From Brevundimonas subvibrioides ATCC 15264 (GTDB taxonomy: Bacteria > Pseudomonadota > Alphaproteobacteria > Caulobacterales > Caulobacteraceae), in assembly GCF_000144605.1 (NCBI RefSeq), contig NC_014375.1, positions 2,356,001 to 2,420,000 of the forward strand: a DNA stretch of 64,000 nucleotides. The letters run 5' to 3'. Positions 18,116 through 26,944 of the stretch are shown one piece after another (the stretch's first letter is position 1; each line of letters starts with the position of its first letter). A program made the translations under genes and the position numbers. The notes beneath the pieces were generated by a model that was not told the origin of the DNA, ran no database searches, and was given only the letters and a program-made list of their open reading frames with translations.

Positions 18116-18981
18116 GGTGTGCCGTCGGATGGCGGGGCCCCGACGTATTCCCAGTGCCAGGGCTCGAAGATGTAGGGCACGAAGCCGAACCGGCCGGCAT
18201 TCCTGACCAGCCAGCGATAGGTCGGCTCCTGCGTCATGTGCCGTCGGCTGGCCGGGTTGGTCGAATCGACGCCCATCCCCAGCAGTTCACCGACGTAGAG
18301 GTCCACGGCCGTCCCGGTCCGGTGGGGCGAGCAGACGGCCCGCCTCAGGCCGTCGCAGTTGCGTTCCGCCGCGCACCGCGCCGCATCGGCCTCGGGATCG
18401 CGAAAGCCGGAGAAAATCTGCAGCCGTTCGGGGTCGTTGCGGACCTGGGGCACCTCCGCGCGGGCGGCGGCGACCATGCGGCGATAGGCGTCCAGCACGT
18501 CCCGGCGCAGCAGCCGGGTCAGGCGGTCGGCGTGTTCCTCGGACTCGACCAGATAGCCCAGCTGGTTGAGGGGCGGCGGATCGGGGCATTCGTCGCGCAC
18601 GCGGGCCATGACGAAGGGCCGGCGTTCCTGGAGCAGCCCCTTCAGGACGAGGAAGGTCGGCTGGTCGAAGACGCCCGTGGGGGTCAGGGCGTAGCGCGTC
18701 TGGAATCCGGCCAGGGCGGCGGCGAAGGCCGGGGTATTGGCCTCGCAGTCGGTGCCCAGCTCCTTCTGCAGCAGCGGCACATAGGTGACCCAGCCCCACT
18801 CGGTCGTGCCGAAGGGCGACCATTCCAGCGCATATTCCGAGATGGCGTTGGCGAAGGCCTGGCCGGCCCACTGGTCGCGCCCGGCCTGGCATCGGTCGGC
18901 ACCTTGCGCCCTCGCCGCGCCCCCGCCGGCCAGAAGACCGAACAGGGTCGCGCAGAACAGGATGACGAGGCCACGACGCAT
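18112..18981 (-). CDS. Exported M15-family peptidase (D-Ala-D-Ala carboxypeptidase-like)
   Basis: The 289-aa product has a signal peptide (MRRGLVILFC start, ARAQG cleavage) and a middle region with peptidoglycan-binding features. Its C-terminal domain has the VanY/DacB-like zinc motifs: SGFRDPEADA near residue 190, SPHRTGTAVD near 217 and PWHWEYVG near the end, supplying the H, D and H ligands. It would trim peptidoglycan peptide stems in the periplasm. The ATG at 18981 gives the best signal peptide; an in-frame TTG at 19017 would add 12 residues. Confidence 0.85.
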   Translation of the reverse strand: MRRGLVILFCATLFGLLAGGGAARAQGADRCQAGRDQWAGQAFANAISEYALEWSPFGTTEWGWVTYVPLLQKELGTDCEANTPAFAAALAGFQTRYALTPTGVFDQPTFLVLKGLLQERRPFVMARVRDECPDPPPLNQLGYLVESEEHADRLTRLLRRDVLDAYRRMVAAARAEVPQVRNDPERLQIFSGFRDPEADAARCAAERNCDGLRRAVCSPHRTGTAVDLYVGELLGMGVDSTNPASRRHMTQEPTYRWLVRNAGRFGFVPYIFEPWHWEYVGAPPSDGTP

Positions 18982-19092
18982 GAGGATGAGGAAGCCTGAC
19001 GGTTGAGGCGCATGCAAGACCCCTCTCCTCCTGCGATCAGTTCTGGCATGGTCGGCTGTCCGCGAGTCGAGGCGGGGCCACGGGAATTCCGA

Positions 19093-20457
19093 ATGTCAGA
19101 CGCGATCGCCGCAACGGCGCCACGCCGCAGCAACGCCGTCCTCGCCGCCTTCTCCGCGGTGTGCCTGCCGCTGGCGGCCTTCGGGGTGGCCCTGCCGGTC
19201 ACCCTGCCCGAGTTCTATGCGACCCACGTGGGGCTGGAGCTGGGCGTGGTCGCGGCGGTGTTCATGATCGTGCGGCTGATCGACATCACCTTCGACCCCT
19301 TCATCGGCTGGGCCATGGACCGGACCAAGACCCGGTTCGGCCGCTATCGCCCGTGGATGGTCGCCTCGACGCCGATCCTGATGCTGTCGGCCTTCATGAT
19401 GTTCGTGGTCGTCCAGCCGGGAGCCGGGCCGGTCTATCTGTTCGCCTGGCTGCTGGTGCTCTATCTCGGCTTCTCGATCGGGACCCTGGGCCAGCTGGGC
19501 TGGGCCTCGGTCCTCGCGCCCGAATACGACCAGCGCAGCCGGGTCTACGGCTGGTGGCAGGTCTTCAATATCATCGGCGTCATCCTGATCCTGATCCTGC
19601 CGACGGCGGTGATCCAGACGGGCATCGGGACCTACGCCGACGGCGTCCGCATCATGGGCTGGGCCATCCTGATCGCCCTGCCGCTCACCATGGGGCTGGC
19701 CCTGTTCGCCGTGCCCGAGCCGGTCAATGCCGGCGCCGCGCCGCACGGGGGCCTCGGGGCCTATCTGGAGCTGTTCAGGCGCAAGGCGGTCAGGAAGCTG
19801 CTGCTGGCCGACGTGGTGCTGGGCGTCGCCCCCGGGATCACCGGGTCGCTGCTGTTCTTCTTCTTCGGCCAGATCAAGGGCTACGACCACACCCAGGCGT
19901 CGCTGTTCATGCTGCTGTATTTCGTGGCCGGGCTGGTCGGGGCGCCCTTCTGGGCGTGGCTGGCGACGCGGATCGGCAAGGACAAGGCGCTGGCGGTGGC
20001 CAGCCTGGTCTTCGCCGCCTTCTACGTCGGGGCGACCCTGGTGCCGGGGGGCAGCTTCGCCCTGACGGCGGTCGCCATGTTCATCGGCGGTCTGCCCTAT
20101 GCGGCGGGGCTGTTCCTGCTCCGGGCCATGATGGCCGACGTGGGCGACGAGGTGCGGCTGGAGACCGGCGTGGACCGGACCGGGCTGATGTTCTCCATCC
20201 TGTCGGCCACGACCAAGGTCGGGCATGTCGTCGCCCTGATCCCCTATCTGATCCTGCAGGCGGTGGGCTTCCAGGCCGTGCCACCGGCGGGCGGCAACAG
20301 TCCGGCCTCGCTGCTGACGCTCCAGGTCCTGTTCATCCTGCTGCCCGGCCTGCTGCTGGCCAGCGCGGCGGTGCTGCTGCGGAACTATCCGCTGACGCCG
20401 GCGCGCCACGACCAGATCCGTCGCGAACTGGACGCACGCGAGGCGGCGTCCGCATGA
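19093..20457 (+). CDS. MFS transporter, glycoside-pentoside-hexuronide symporter type
   Basis: The 454-aa product has about 12 hydrophobic helices and the GPH-family signature FDPFIGWAMDRTKTRFGRYR in the loop after helix 2, near residues 62-85. GPH members import sugars or glycosides with H+ or Na+; the substrate here cannot be read. The ATG at 19093 is chosen over an upstream start at 19003, because the extra 30 residues are hydrophilic and lie in the region opposite the divergent M15 gene. The stop overlaps the start of mazG (ATGA). Confidence 0.88.
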   Translation: MSDAIAATAPRRSNAVLAAFSAVCLPLAAFGVALPVTLPEFYATHVGLELGVVAAVFMIVRLIDITFDPFIGWAMDRTKTRFGRYRPWMVASTPILMLSAFMMFVVVQPGAGPVYLFAWLLVLYLGFSIGTLGQLGWASVLAPEYDQRSRVYGWWQVFNIIGVILILILPTAVIQTGIGTYADGVRIMGWAILIALPLTMGLALFAVPEPVNAGAAPHGGLGAYLELFRRKAVRKLLLADVVLGVAPGITGSLLFFFFGQIKGYDHTQASLFMLLYFVAGLVGAPFWAWLATRIGKDKALAVASLVFAAFYVGATLVPGGSFALTAVAMFIGGLPYAAGLFLLRAMMADVGDEVRLETGVDRTGLMFSILSATTKVGHVVALIPYLILQAVGFQAVPPAGGNSPASLLTLQVLFILLPGLLLASAAVLLRNYPLTPARHDQIRRELDAREAASA

Positions 20458-21239
20458 CCCCGACCGAACGCCTGCGCGACATCATGGTCCGCCTGCGCGA
20501 CCCGGACGGGGGCTGCCCGTGGGACGTGGAACAGACCTTTCAGAGCATCGCCCCCTATACGATCGAGGAGGCCTATGAGGTCGCCGACGCCATCGAGCGG
20601 GGCGACATGACCGAGCTGAAGGGCGAGCTGGGGGACCTGCTGTTCCAGGTCGTCTTCCACGCCCGCATGGCCGAGGAACAAGGGCTGTTCGCCTTCGACG
20701 ACGTGGCCGACGCCATGTCCGACAAGCTGATCCGGCGTCATCCCCACGTGTTCGCCGACGAGGTGGCCCAGACCTCGGGCCCGGCCCAGAAGCTGCGCTG
20801 GGAGGACATCAAGGCCGCCGAGCGTGCCGGCAAGGCCCAGCACGGGGTGCTGGACGACGTGCCGGTGGGCCTGCCCGCCCTGCACCGGGCGGCCAAGCTG
20901 ACCAAACGGGCGGCGCGGGTCGGGTTCGACTGGCCCTCGACCGACGAGGTCTTCGACAAGCTGGACGAGGAGGTGGCCGAGCTGAAGGTCGAGATCGCCG
21001 CCGGGGACCTCGACAAGGCCCGCGAGGAGGTGGGCGATCTGCTGTTCGTCGTCGCCAACCTGGCGCGCAAGCTGGGCGTGGAGCCGGAGGACGCCCTTCG
21101 CGGCGCAAACGCCAAGTTCGTCCGCCGGTTCGGCTTCATCGAGGCGGAGCTGGCGAAGGCCGGACGGACGCCGGAGCAGTCGGACCTCGCCGAGATGGAC
21201 GGGTTGTGGGATGCGGCCAAGGTGGCGGAGCGGGCGTAG
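20454..21239 (+). CDS. mazG: Nucleoside triphosphate pyrophosphohydrolase MazG
   Basis: MazG hydrolyses NTPs to NMP and pyrophosphate, cleaning the nucleotide pool and modulating the stringent response. The 261-aa product has two tandem MazG domains. The first holds CPWDVEQTFQSIAPYTIEEA with the acidic EExxD-type metal site and ELGDLLFQVVFHA; the second holds DEEVAELKVEI and EEVGDLLFVVANLA near residues 170-205. The ATG at 20454 overlaps the transporter stop codon, so translation is coupled. Confidence 0.95.
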   Translation: MTPTERLRDIMVRLRDPDGGCPWDVEQTFQSIAPYTIEEAYEVADAIERGDMTELKGELGDLLFQVVFHARMAEEQGLFAFDDVADAMSDKLIRRHPHVFADEVAQTSGPAQKLRWEDIKAAERAGKAQHGVLDDVPVGLPALHRAAKLTKRAARVGFDWPSTDEVFDKLDEEVAELKVEIAAGDLDKAREEVGDLLFVVANLARKLGVEPEDALRGANAKFVRRFGFIEAELAKAGRTPEQSDLAEMDGLWDAAKVAERA

Positions 21240-21533
21240 CGTCTCCGCCCCTCAACCGCTTGGCGGATGAAGACCGGACAGTCCGGAATTGCACCCCGAA
21301 AAAACCGGGTGCAGCGAGTCCAATTCCTGCGACATCACTCGGGAAGGCCCGCTCAACCCGTTCAGATCATTGCCGTTCTGCTCCCGACGCCCGATAAGCT
21401 TCGCCCATTCGAATTTGCACTCGATCCGGACGGCGCGATGCGGGCCGGTCGAGGCGCGGGCGGAAGATCTGTAGCCTGACACACGCCTGCGTCAGAATCG
21501 GTCGTAGACGCGGAACAGCCGCCGGCCCGTGTC
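21240..21533. other. Long non-coding gap, no gene supported
   Basis: This 294-bp stretch after mazG is the longest gap between genes in the window and is lower in GC. Short frames exist on both strands (76 aa minus, 70 aa plus), but neither has a ribosome-binding site or a recognisable family. A small hairpin (GCACCC-10 nt-GGGTGC) lies at about 21292-21313. It is not followed by a T-tract. I cannot assign a function. Confidence 0.4.
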
Positions 21534-22037
21534 TCAGCGGATCGGTGTGTAGCGGCAGGTGAAGGCCGGATCGCCGGTCATGAGGCCCGGCGTCAGGTGG
21601 ATGTGCAGGCGTTCGTTCGACGCGGCGACGTCCAGGGCAAAGGCCTGCTCGGCCTCATACATGTCGTCGCGGTGGGCGTCCTTCCATCCGGCCGCGAGCT
21701 TGATGGCGCGCGCCTTGGCCGACGACAGGTCCGGAGCCACGACGAAGACGTTCCGGTGCTGCTCCGCGAAGGACAGCCCGTCGTATCCACCCAGGTTCAC
21801 GTAATAGAGCCGTTCCGGTCCCTCGAAGGGCTCGGGACGGAGCGACACCTCATAGCCATCCGCGCGATCGATCTCGGACCAGCAGTCGATATGAAGGCTG
21901 CCGGGCTTGCCCCACCACTGGGCGACGAGCGGGCCGTGGGTCGCCGCGATCGAGTCCGCGACGACGAAGCGGATGTCGTGCACCTCGATGTTGGCCCCGG
22001 CGTGCTCGCCGCCAATGTAGATCGCAAACAGCTTCAT
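21534..22037 (-). CDS. DUF1543 domain protein
   Basis: The 167-aa product begins with MKLFAIYIGGEHAGANIEVH and continues with HDIRFVVAD, the hallmark opening of DUF1543. It has a second half with NLGGYDG and FVVAPDLSSAKARA, resembling a repeat of the same half-domain. Family function is unknown. It lies 11 bp downstream of a large flavoprotein gene on the same strand and may be cotranscribed with it. Confidence 0.85.
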   Translation of the reverse strand: MKLFAIYIGGEHAGANIEVHDIRFVVADSIAATHGPLVAQWWGKPGSLHIDCWSEIDRADGYEVSLRPEPFEGPERLYYVNLGGYDGLSFAEQHRNVFVVAPDLSSAKARAIKLAAGWKDAHRDDMYEAEQAFALDVAASNERLHIHLTPGLMTGDPAFTCRYTPIR

Positions 22038-22048
22038 CGTCGGGCCGT

Positions 22049-23710
22049 CTAGGACACAGCCCGGCGCATGTCGACCTCGGGGTCGCCATGCCCGAGGGCG
22101 CAGGCCAGCCGCTGGCCGACGACCTCGCCCATCTCGTGCGAGCTGGTGATCCCCTGCACGAACGGGTGGCGGCCCATGATGAACGGGAGGCTCAAGCAGA
22201 ACAGGCGATCGGCGGGCAGACCGTCCGCGACCGGCTGGAACACGTCATCGATGACGATGCCGCGCGACGACCCGCCGGCAACGGCGGGCATTTCGTCGCG
22301 CACGATCCCCTGCTCCAGCAGCGACAGGAACGGAAACTGGATGGCTCCCAGGGCGCGCTGGCCCGTGGCCTCGATGAAGACGGGAAAGTGCCGGTCCACG
22401 TCGGCCTGCATCAGGCGGGCCCCACCCGCCGGACAGTGGGTGTCGATCCGGTGGTCGTCGTCGAGCGCGAGCACGTCCAGCTTGCCGGCGCGGTGCAGTG
22501 CAAGCATCCGCTCGACCGATTCATGGGGCACCGCCCCGTAGGCGTCGACGAAGACCGGCTTGAAATGGCGGCTGAAGCGCTCGAAGGCGGGACCGTCGAG
22601 ATGCGGCACGATCGCCGCCACCACCTCGTGCATCCTCAAGATCGCGTCGCGCCAGGGCACCGTCGTGCCGGCGTCGTGGGTCGCGCGGGCCTCCTCAAGA
22701 TTGGCGGCCGCCCATTCGAACGGATCCGCCGTCAGCCGGTCCGCGAAATAGGCCTCGCCGAACGCCTCCAGCGTGGCATCGGCCAGGCCCGTGGCCTCGA
22801 CATAGGCGGGATCGACGACCTGCAGCTCGCGGCGGAACAGTTCGAAGACGTCATCCAGCAAGCCGGGGCCCGGCCGATCGATCAGGTCCGCGATCGCCTG
22901 TTCCGTGCAGATTTCCAGGGGCGGGTGCGGCAGGGGGAAGTAGAAGTCGGCCTCAGGCAACAGCCCCTTGCGCGACATCATGGTGATGCCGAAGGTCCCG
23001 GTGTCCGCATGGGGCACATAGGTCAGGGCGTCGCCCTCACGTTCGAATGCGCCGTGCACGCCGGCCAGCGCAACGGCGGTGTCGATGGCGGTCAGCGACG
23101 AGCCCCGGATGCCCACCCGGGTCGCCGGAATCTTCGTCAGCGTGGCCGCGGGCCAGGGGCTGGTGAAGTAGCCCGGACGGACTTCCTGCCGCGACGGCCA
23201 CTGGTGGCCCGTGGCCAGGACGACGTGGTCGAACAGGGCTTTCGTGATCTCGCCCTGTGGCGAGGAGGAGAGCACGAGTTCCATGCCGCCCGGCCGGTTG
23301 ACGGCATCGATCACGCGACAGCCCGTCATCACCTGGATCTGGCCGCCCGCCGCGCGGAACGTCTGGACCAGGGTCGCGAACTGAGCCTCGAAATACCGGC
23401 CCAGAACGACGCGCGGCACGAAGGCGCGATCGTCGATCTGCTCGATATCGACACCCATGTCCTCGAGCTCGCGCGCAGGCCGGGACTGGAGCCAGGCCGC
23501 CAGCGTCTGCGTCAGCGGCGGGATTTCCGCGCTGGCGATGTTGGACAGCATCGCCGCATCGTTCCATCCGGAACGGTAGGGTGTCCCCGCCCCCGCCGAC
23601 GCCTGGGCTTCGAACACGGTGATGCTGGCCCCACGGACGTCGTGATCCAGGAGCGCGTTCAAAGCATAGAGGGTCGTCGGGCCGGCGCCGACAAAGGCGA
23701 TTGATGACAT
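22049..23710 (-). CDS. FAD/NAD(P)-binding protein, FAD-NAD(P)-binding_9 type
   Basis: The 553-aa product starts with the nucleotide-binding motif AFVGAGPTTLYALNALL (residues 4-20). It has a second flavoprotein motif (VVLATGHQWP near 165) and a GIRGSSLTAIDTAVAL dinucleotide fold near residue 200. It belongs to the family of uncharacterised FAD-binding proteins related to HcaD/lysine-N-hydroxylase-like enzymes. The substrate is unknown. The neighbouring DUF1543 gene is the only likely operon partner. Confidence 0.78.
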   Translation of the reverse strand: MSSIAFVGAGPTTLYALNALLDHDVRGASITVFEAQASAGAGTPYRSGWNDAAMLSNIASAEIPPLTQTLAAWLQSRPARELEDMGVDIEQIDDRAFVPRVVLGRYFEAQFATLVQTFRAAGGQIQVMTGCRVIDAVNRPGGMELVLSSSPQGEITKALFDHVVLATGHQWPSRQEVRPGYFTSPWPAATLTKIPATRVGIRGSSLTAIDTAVALAGVHGAFEREGDALTYVPHADTGTFGITMMSRKGLLPEADFYFPLPHPPLEICTEQAIADLIDRPGPGLLDDVFELFRRELQVVDPAYVEATGLADATLEAFGEAYFADRLTADPFEWAAANLEEARATHDAGTTVPWRDAILRMHEVVAAIVPHLDGPAFERFSRHFKPVFVDAYGAVPHESVERMLALHRAGKLDVLALDDDHRIDTHCPAGGARLMQADVDRHFPVFIEATGQRALGAIQFPFLSLLEQGIVRDEMPAVAGGSSRGIVIDDVFQPVADGLPADRLFCLSLPFIMGRHPFVQGITSSHEMGEVVGQRLACALGHGDPEVDMRRAVS

Positions 23711-23789
23711 GGCGGGCCTTCAATGCGCAGGCAGGCATCGCGATCCAATGTCGGCTCGCTGTCGTATCGGGACGATGGGCCCCTGTGGC

Positions 23790-25154
23790 CTAGGCGGCCC
23801 GGGCGATGACCTTGTCGCGGCCGCTGGCCTTGGCCTCGTACACACCCTCGTCCGCGCGTTTCAGCAGGGCGTCGGGCGTATCGCCCGGGCCGGTCGAGGC
23901 CGCGACGCCGATGGAGATGGTCACGGTCAGATGCTCGCGACCGCCCATGACGCGGAACGGGGTCGAGCCGACGTCGCGACGGATGCGTTCGGCGATGCGA
24001 TGGGCGTCCTCGATCGTGGTGCCCGGCATGACCACCACGAACTCCTCGCCCCCCAGGCGGCACGGCAGGTCGACGGCGCGGACGTTGGTGGCCAGGCGGA
24101 CGGCGAATTCGCGCAGGACCTCGTCGCCGGCGTCGTGACCGAAGCCGTCGTTGACCTTCTTGAAGTGGTCGATGTCCAGGACCAGCACGGACACGGGCTC
24201 TCCGCCCAGGGCCGCGCGGCCCACGAAGGCCTGGAGCTGGCCGGCCATGTAGCGGCGATTGTGCAGGCCCGTGAGCGCGTCGGTGACGGCCATCTCGAGG
24301 CTGTAGTCCAGCTTCTCGCGCAGGAAGTCTGTGTAGCGTTTGCGGCGGACCTGGGTGCGGGCGCGGGCGGCCAGTTCCTCGGGGTCCACCGGCCGCATCA
24401 GGATGTCGTTGACGCCCAGTTCCAGCGCCTTGACCAGACGGGGCCGGTCGGCGGGATCGACCACGGCGAGGATGGGGAGATGTCGCGTCGGATCGGCCGA
24501 GCGCACCTGGGCGATCAGCCGCAGGCCGTCGAAGGACGCCGCCGTCACATTGACGATCATCAGATCGACGGGCGTCTTGGATGAAATCAGGCCGGCGGCC
24601 GCATCGGTCTCGATCACGGGGCGATGCTCGCGCGTCAGCTCCTCGGCGATGCCTGCGGCCTGCCGGGCGTTGTCGTCGACGATCAGGACGCGACCGCCCG
24701 AGCCGCGCAGTCGGCCGGCCCCGTCGGTGGTGACGCCCAGACGGCGGCCGCTCTCATCGCGCTCGCGCAGTTCGTCCATGACCAGCTTCAGCCGGGTCAG
24801 GGAGCGGACGCGGGCGAACAGGACGACGTCGTCCAGCGGCTTGGTCACGAAGTCGTCGGCCCCGGCCTCCAGCCCCTTGATCCGGTCCTCGCGCCCGTCC
24901 AGCGCCGTCACCAGGACGATCGGGATATGGTTGGTGGCCGGGTCGGCCTTGATGCGGCGACAGGTCTCGAACCCGTCCATGCCGGGCATCATGACGTCCA
25001 GCAGGATGATGTCAGGCTTTTCCGACGCCGCCAGCCGCACGGCGGTCGCGCCGTCGCTGCAGGTCAGGACGTCGTAGTATTCCAGCGTCAGCTTGGCCTC
25101 GAGCAGGCGGACGTTCGCCTCGACGTCGTCGACCACAAGGATACGCGCGGTCAT
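23790..25154 (-). CDS. pleD: Diguanylate cyclase response regulator PleD
   Basis: PleD is activated by phosphorylation and makes cyclic di-GMP, driving flagellum ejection and stalk formation in Caulobacter. The 454-aa product has the complete layout. The first receiver has Asp53 in LLDVMMPG. The second receiver is degenerate, with IVNVTAASFDG and no Asp at the acceptor position. A C-terminal GGDEF domain carries GGEEF near residues 368-372 and the inhibitory I-site RxxD (RAVD) just before it. Only 6 bp separate it from divK, the same order as in Caulobacter. Confidence 0.97.
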   Translation of the reverse strand: MTARILVVDDVEANVRLLEAKLTLEYYDVLTCSDGATAVRLAASEKPDIILLDVMMPGMDGFETCRRIKADPATNHIPIVLVTALDGREDRIKGLEAGADDFVTKPLDDVVLFARVRSLTRLKLVMDELRERDESGRRLGVTTDGAGRLRGSGGRVLIVDDNARQAAGIAEELTREHRPVIETDAAAGLISSKTPVDLMIVNVTAASFDGLRLIAQVRSADPTRHLPILAVVDPADRPRLVKALELGVNDILMRPVDPEELAARARTQVRRKRYTDFLREKLDYSLEMAVTDALTGLHNRRYMAGQLQAFVGRAALGGEPVSVLVLDIDHFKKVNDGFGHDAGDEVLREFAVRLATNVRAVDLPCRLGGEEFVVVMPGTTIEDAHRIAERIRRDVGSTPFRVMGGREHLTVTISIGVAASTGPGDTPDALLKRADEGVYEAKASGRDKVIARAA

Positions 25155-25160
25155 CGGTCC

Positions 25161-25544
25161 CTATCCCGCCAGTACCGGAACGCCGAGGTGTTTGCGCACC
25201 GTTTCGAGGAACGGCATCACCGAGATCGGCTTGGAGATATAGGCCTCGCAGCCGCCCTGACGGATGCGTTCCTCATCGCCCTTCATGGCGAAGGCGGTGA
25301 CGGCAATGATGGGGATGTGGGCCAGTTCCTCGTCGTCCTTCAGCCATTTGGTGACCTCCAGGCCGCTGATCTCGGGCAGCTGGATGTCCATCAGGATGAG
25401 GTCGGGCATGTACTGGCGCGCCAGGGCCATCGCCTGCAGCCCCTCGCGGGTCTGAAACGTCTGATAGCCCTGGGAATCGAGCAGATCATGAAAAAGCTTC
25501 ATGTTCAGCTCGTTATCCTCGACGATGAGGACTTTCTTGGACAT
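25161..25544 (-). CDS. divK: Single-domain response regulator DivK
   Basis: DivK is an essential receiver-only regulator that, when phosphorylated by DivJ and dephosphorylated by PleC, redirects the DivL-CckA-CtrA pathway and sets cell polarity. The 127-aa product has the acidic pocket EDN (residues 9-11), Asp53 in [11 protein letters not shown], the switch Thr in [14 protein letters not shown] and Lys in SKPIS. These blocks match Caulobacter DivK almost exactly. The ATG at 25544 is chosen over a GTG two codons upstream. The promoter lies in the 117-bp spacer shared with dinB. Confidence 0.97.
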   Translation of the reverse strand: MSKKVLIVEDNELNMKLFHDLLDSQGYQTFQTREGLQAMALARQYMPDLILMDIQLPEISGLEVTKWLKDDEELAHIPIIAVTAFAMKGDEERIRQGGCEAYISKPISVMPFLETVRKHLGVPVLAG

Positions 25545-25661
25545 CTTCACCCGGTTTGCGGCCTCGTCGTGCGTGCGCGTGTGCGGACGCTGGCATTTGC
25601 CTTCTTCGCTTACGATCTTGCCTGCGCAGTCTTAAGTTGGGGTGAAGTCGGAAACCCAAGC

Positions 25662-26921
25662 GTGGCCATAATCGCCATCTGTCGAGAATGTCTCTGGACC
25701 GGAGCGGACGCGGTGGCGCGCTGCCCGGCCTGCGGCTCGCCGCGCGTCGTCTGCGACCCCGAGCTGTCCAGCCTGTCGATCGCCCACCTGGACTGCGACG
25801 CCTTCTATGCCTCGGTCGAGAAGCGCGACCGGCCCGAGCTGCGCGACCGGCCGGTGATCGTCGGCGGCGGGACCCGGGGCGTGGTCTCGACCTGCTGCTA
25901 CATCGCCCGGATCTACGGCGTGCATTCGGCCATGCCGATGTTCAAGGCGCTGAAGGCCTGTCCCGACGCCGTGGTCATCAAGCCGGACTTCACCAAATAC
26001 GTGCCCGAGTCCGAGCGCATCTTCGGCATGGTCAGAACCCTGACGCCGCTGGTGCAGACCCTGTCGCTGGACGAGGCCTGGATCGACCTGTCGGGCACCG
26101 AACGGCTGAACGGCGGGCCGCCGGCGCTGCAGCTGATTCGCCTGCAGAAGCGGATCGAGGAGGAGACCGGCCTGTCGGTGTCCATCGGCCTGGCCCCCAA
26201 CCGCTTCCTCGCCAAGATCGCGTCCGAACTGGACAAGCCGCGTGGCTTCTCGGTCATCGGGGCGGCGAACGCCCAGGCCCTGCTGGCCCCGAAGTCGGTG
26301 CGCATCCTGCCGGGCGTCGGGCCGGTGTTCGGCAAGACCCTGGTCAGCGACGGCTTTCCCACGGTCGGCGACCTCGCGAAGGCGGATGTGCGCGACCTGG
26401 TCAAACGCTATGGCGAGACGGGCCTGCGACTGCACGACCTGGCCCATGCCCGCGACGCCCGCAGCGTGAACCCCGAGCACGACCGGCGCGGCATGAGCGC
26501 GGAGAACACCTTCCACACCGACCTGACGACGCAGGAGGATCTGGAGGCCGAACTCTGGCCCCTGTGCGAGAAGATCGCCTCCAAGGCCCGGCGCGACGGG
26601 GTGGCCAGTCGCGTCGTGGTGCTGAAGCTGCGGCGGACCGACTTCAGGATCGTCACCCGGCGCACTACCCTGCCCGACCCGGTGCAGACGGCGCGGGCCC
26701 TGTTCGCCATCGGCCGCGACCTGCTGAAGCCCGAACTGGGCCGTCCCTATCGCCTGATCGGCATCGGCCTGGCCGATATCCAGGACGCCGAGGACATGCC
26801 GCCGGCCCTGTTCGACAGCGGCGAGGCCCGCACCCTGAAGACCGAGACCACCATCGACGCCCTGCGCGCGAAGTTCGGGGCCGGGGCCGTGGTCGCCGGG
26901 CGGGCGTTGAAGCGTCCTTAA
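25662..26921 (+). CDS. dinB: DNA polymerase IV with N-terminal zinc ribbon
   Basis: DinB is a Y-family translesion polymerase. The 419-aa product has the catalytic motifs DCDAFYASVEKRD near residue 45 and LSLDEAWIDL near 134-143, followed by thumb, helix-hairpin-helix and little-finger regions. Before the polymerase core lies an extra zinc ribbon with Cys7, Cys10, Cys21 and Cys24, an arrangement known in Caulobacterales relatives but absent from Escherichia coli Pol IV. The GTG at 25662 is the only start that keeps this ribbon without running through divK's upstream region; no strong ribosome-binding site is seen. Confidence 0.92.
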   Translation: MAIIAICRECLWTGADAVARCPACGSPRVVCDPELSSLSIAHLDCDAFYASVEKRDRPELRDRPVIVGGGTRGVVSTCCYIARIYGVHSAMPMFKALKACPDAVVIKPDFTKYVPESERIFGMVRTLTPLVQTLSLDEAWIDLSGTERLNGGPPALQLIRLQKRIEEETGLSVSIGLAPNRFLAKIASELDKPRGFSVIGAANAQALLAPKSVRILPGVGPVFGKTLVSDGFPTVGDLAKADVRDLVKRYGETGLRLHDLAHARDARSVNPEHDRRGMSAENTFHTDLTTQEDLEAELWPLCEKIASKARRDGVASRVVVLKLRRTDFRIVTRRTTLPDPVQTARALFAIGRDLLKPELGRPYRLIGIGLADIQDAEDMPPALFDSGEARTLKTETTIDALRAKFGAGAVVAGRALKRP

Positions 26922-26944
26922 GGCGGGTCGGGCACAGTGGGCCC

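Noticed and set aside
21292..21313. Hairpin GCACCC/GGGTGC after mazG as terminator
   Set aside because: Six-bp stem with a ten-base loop and no T-tract; support is too weak.
6852..21506. Near-identical 17-mers GTCAGAATCGG(A/T)CGTA at about 6854 and 21490
   Set aside because: One such pair is expected by chance in 64 kb, and the contexts are unrelated.
24624..25661. Extension of the dinB frame upstream over divK and pleD
   Set aside because: It is antisense to pleD and divK. The polymerase starts with the zinc ribbon at 25662.
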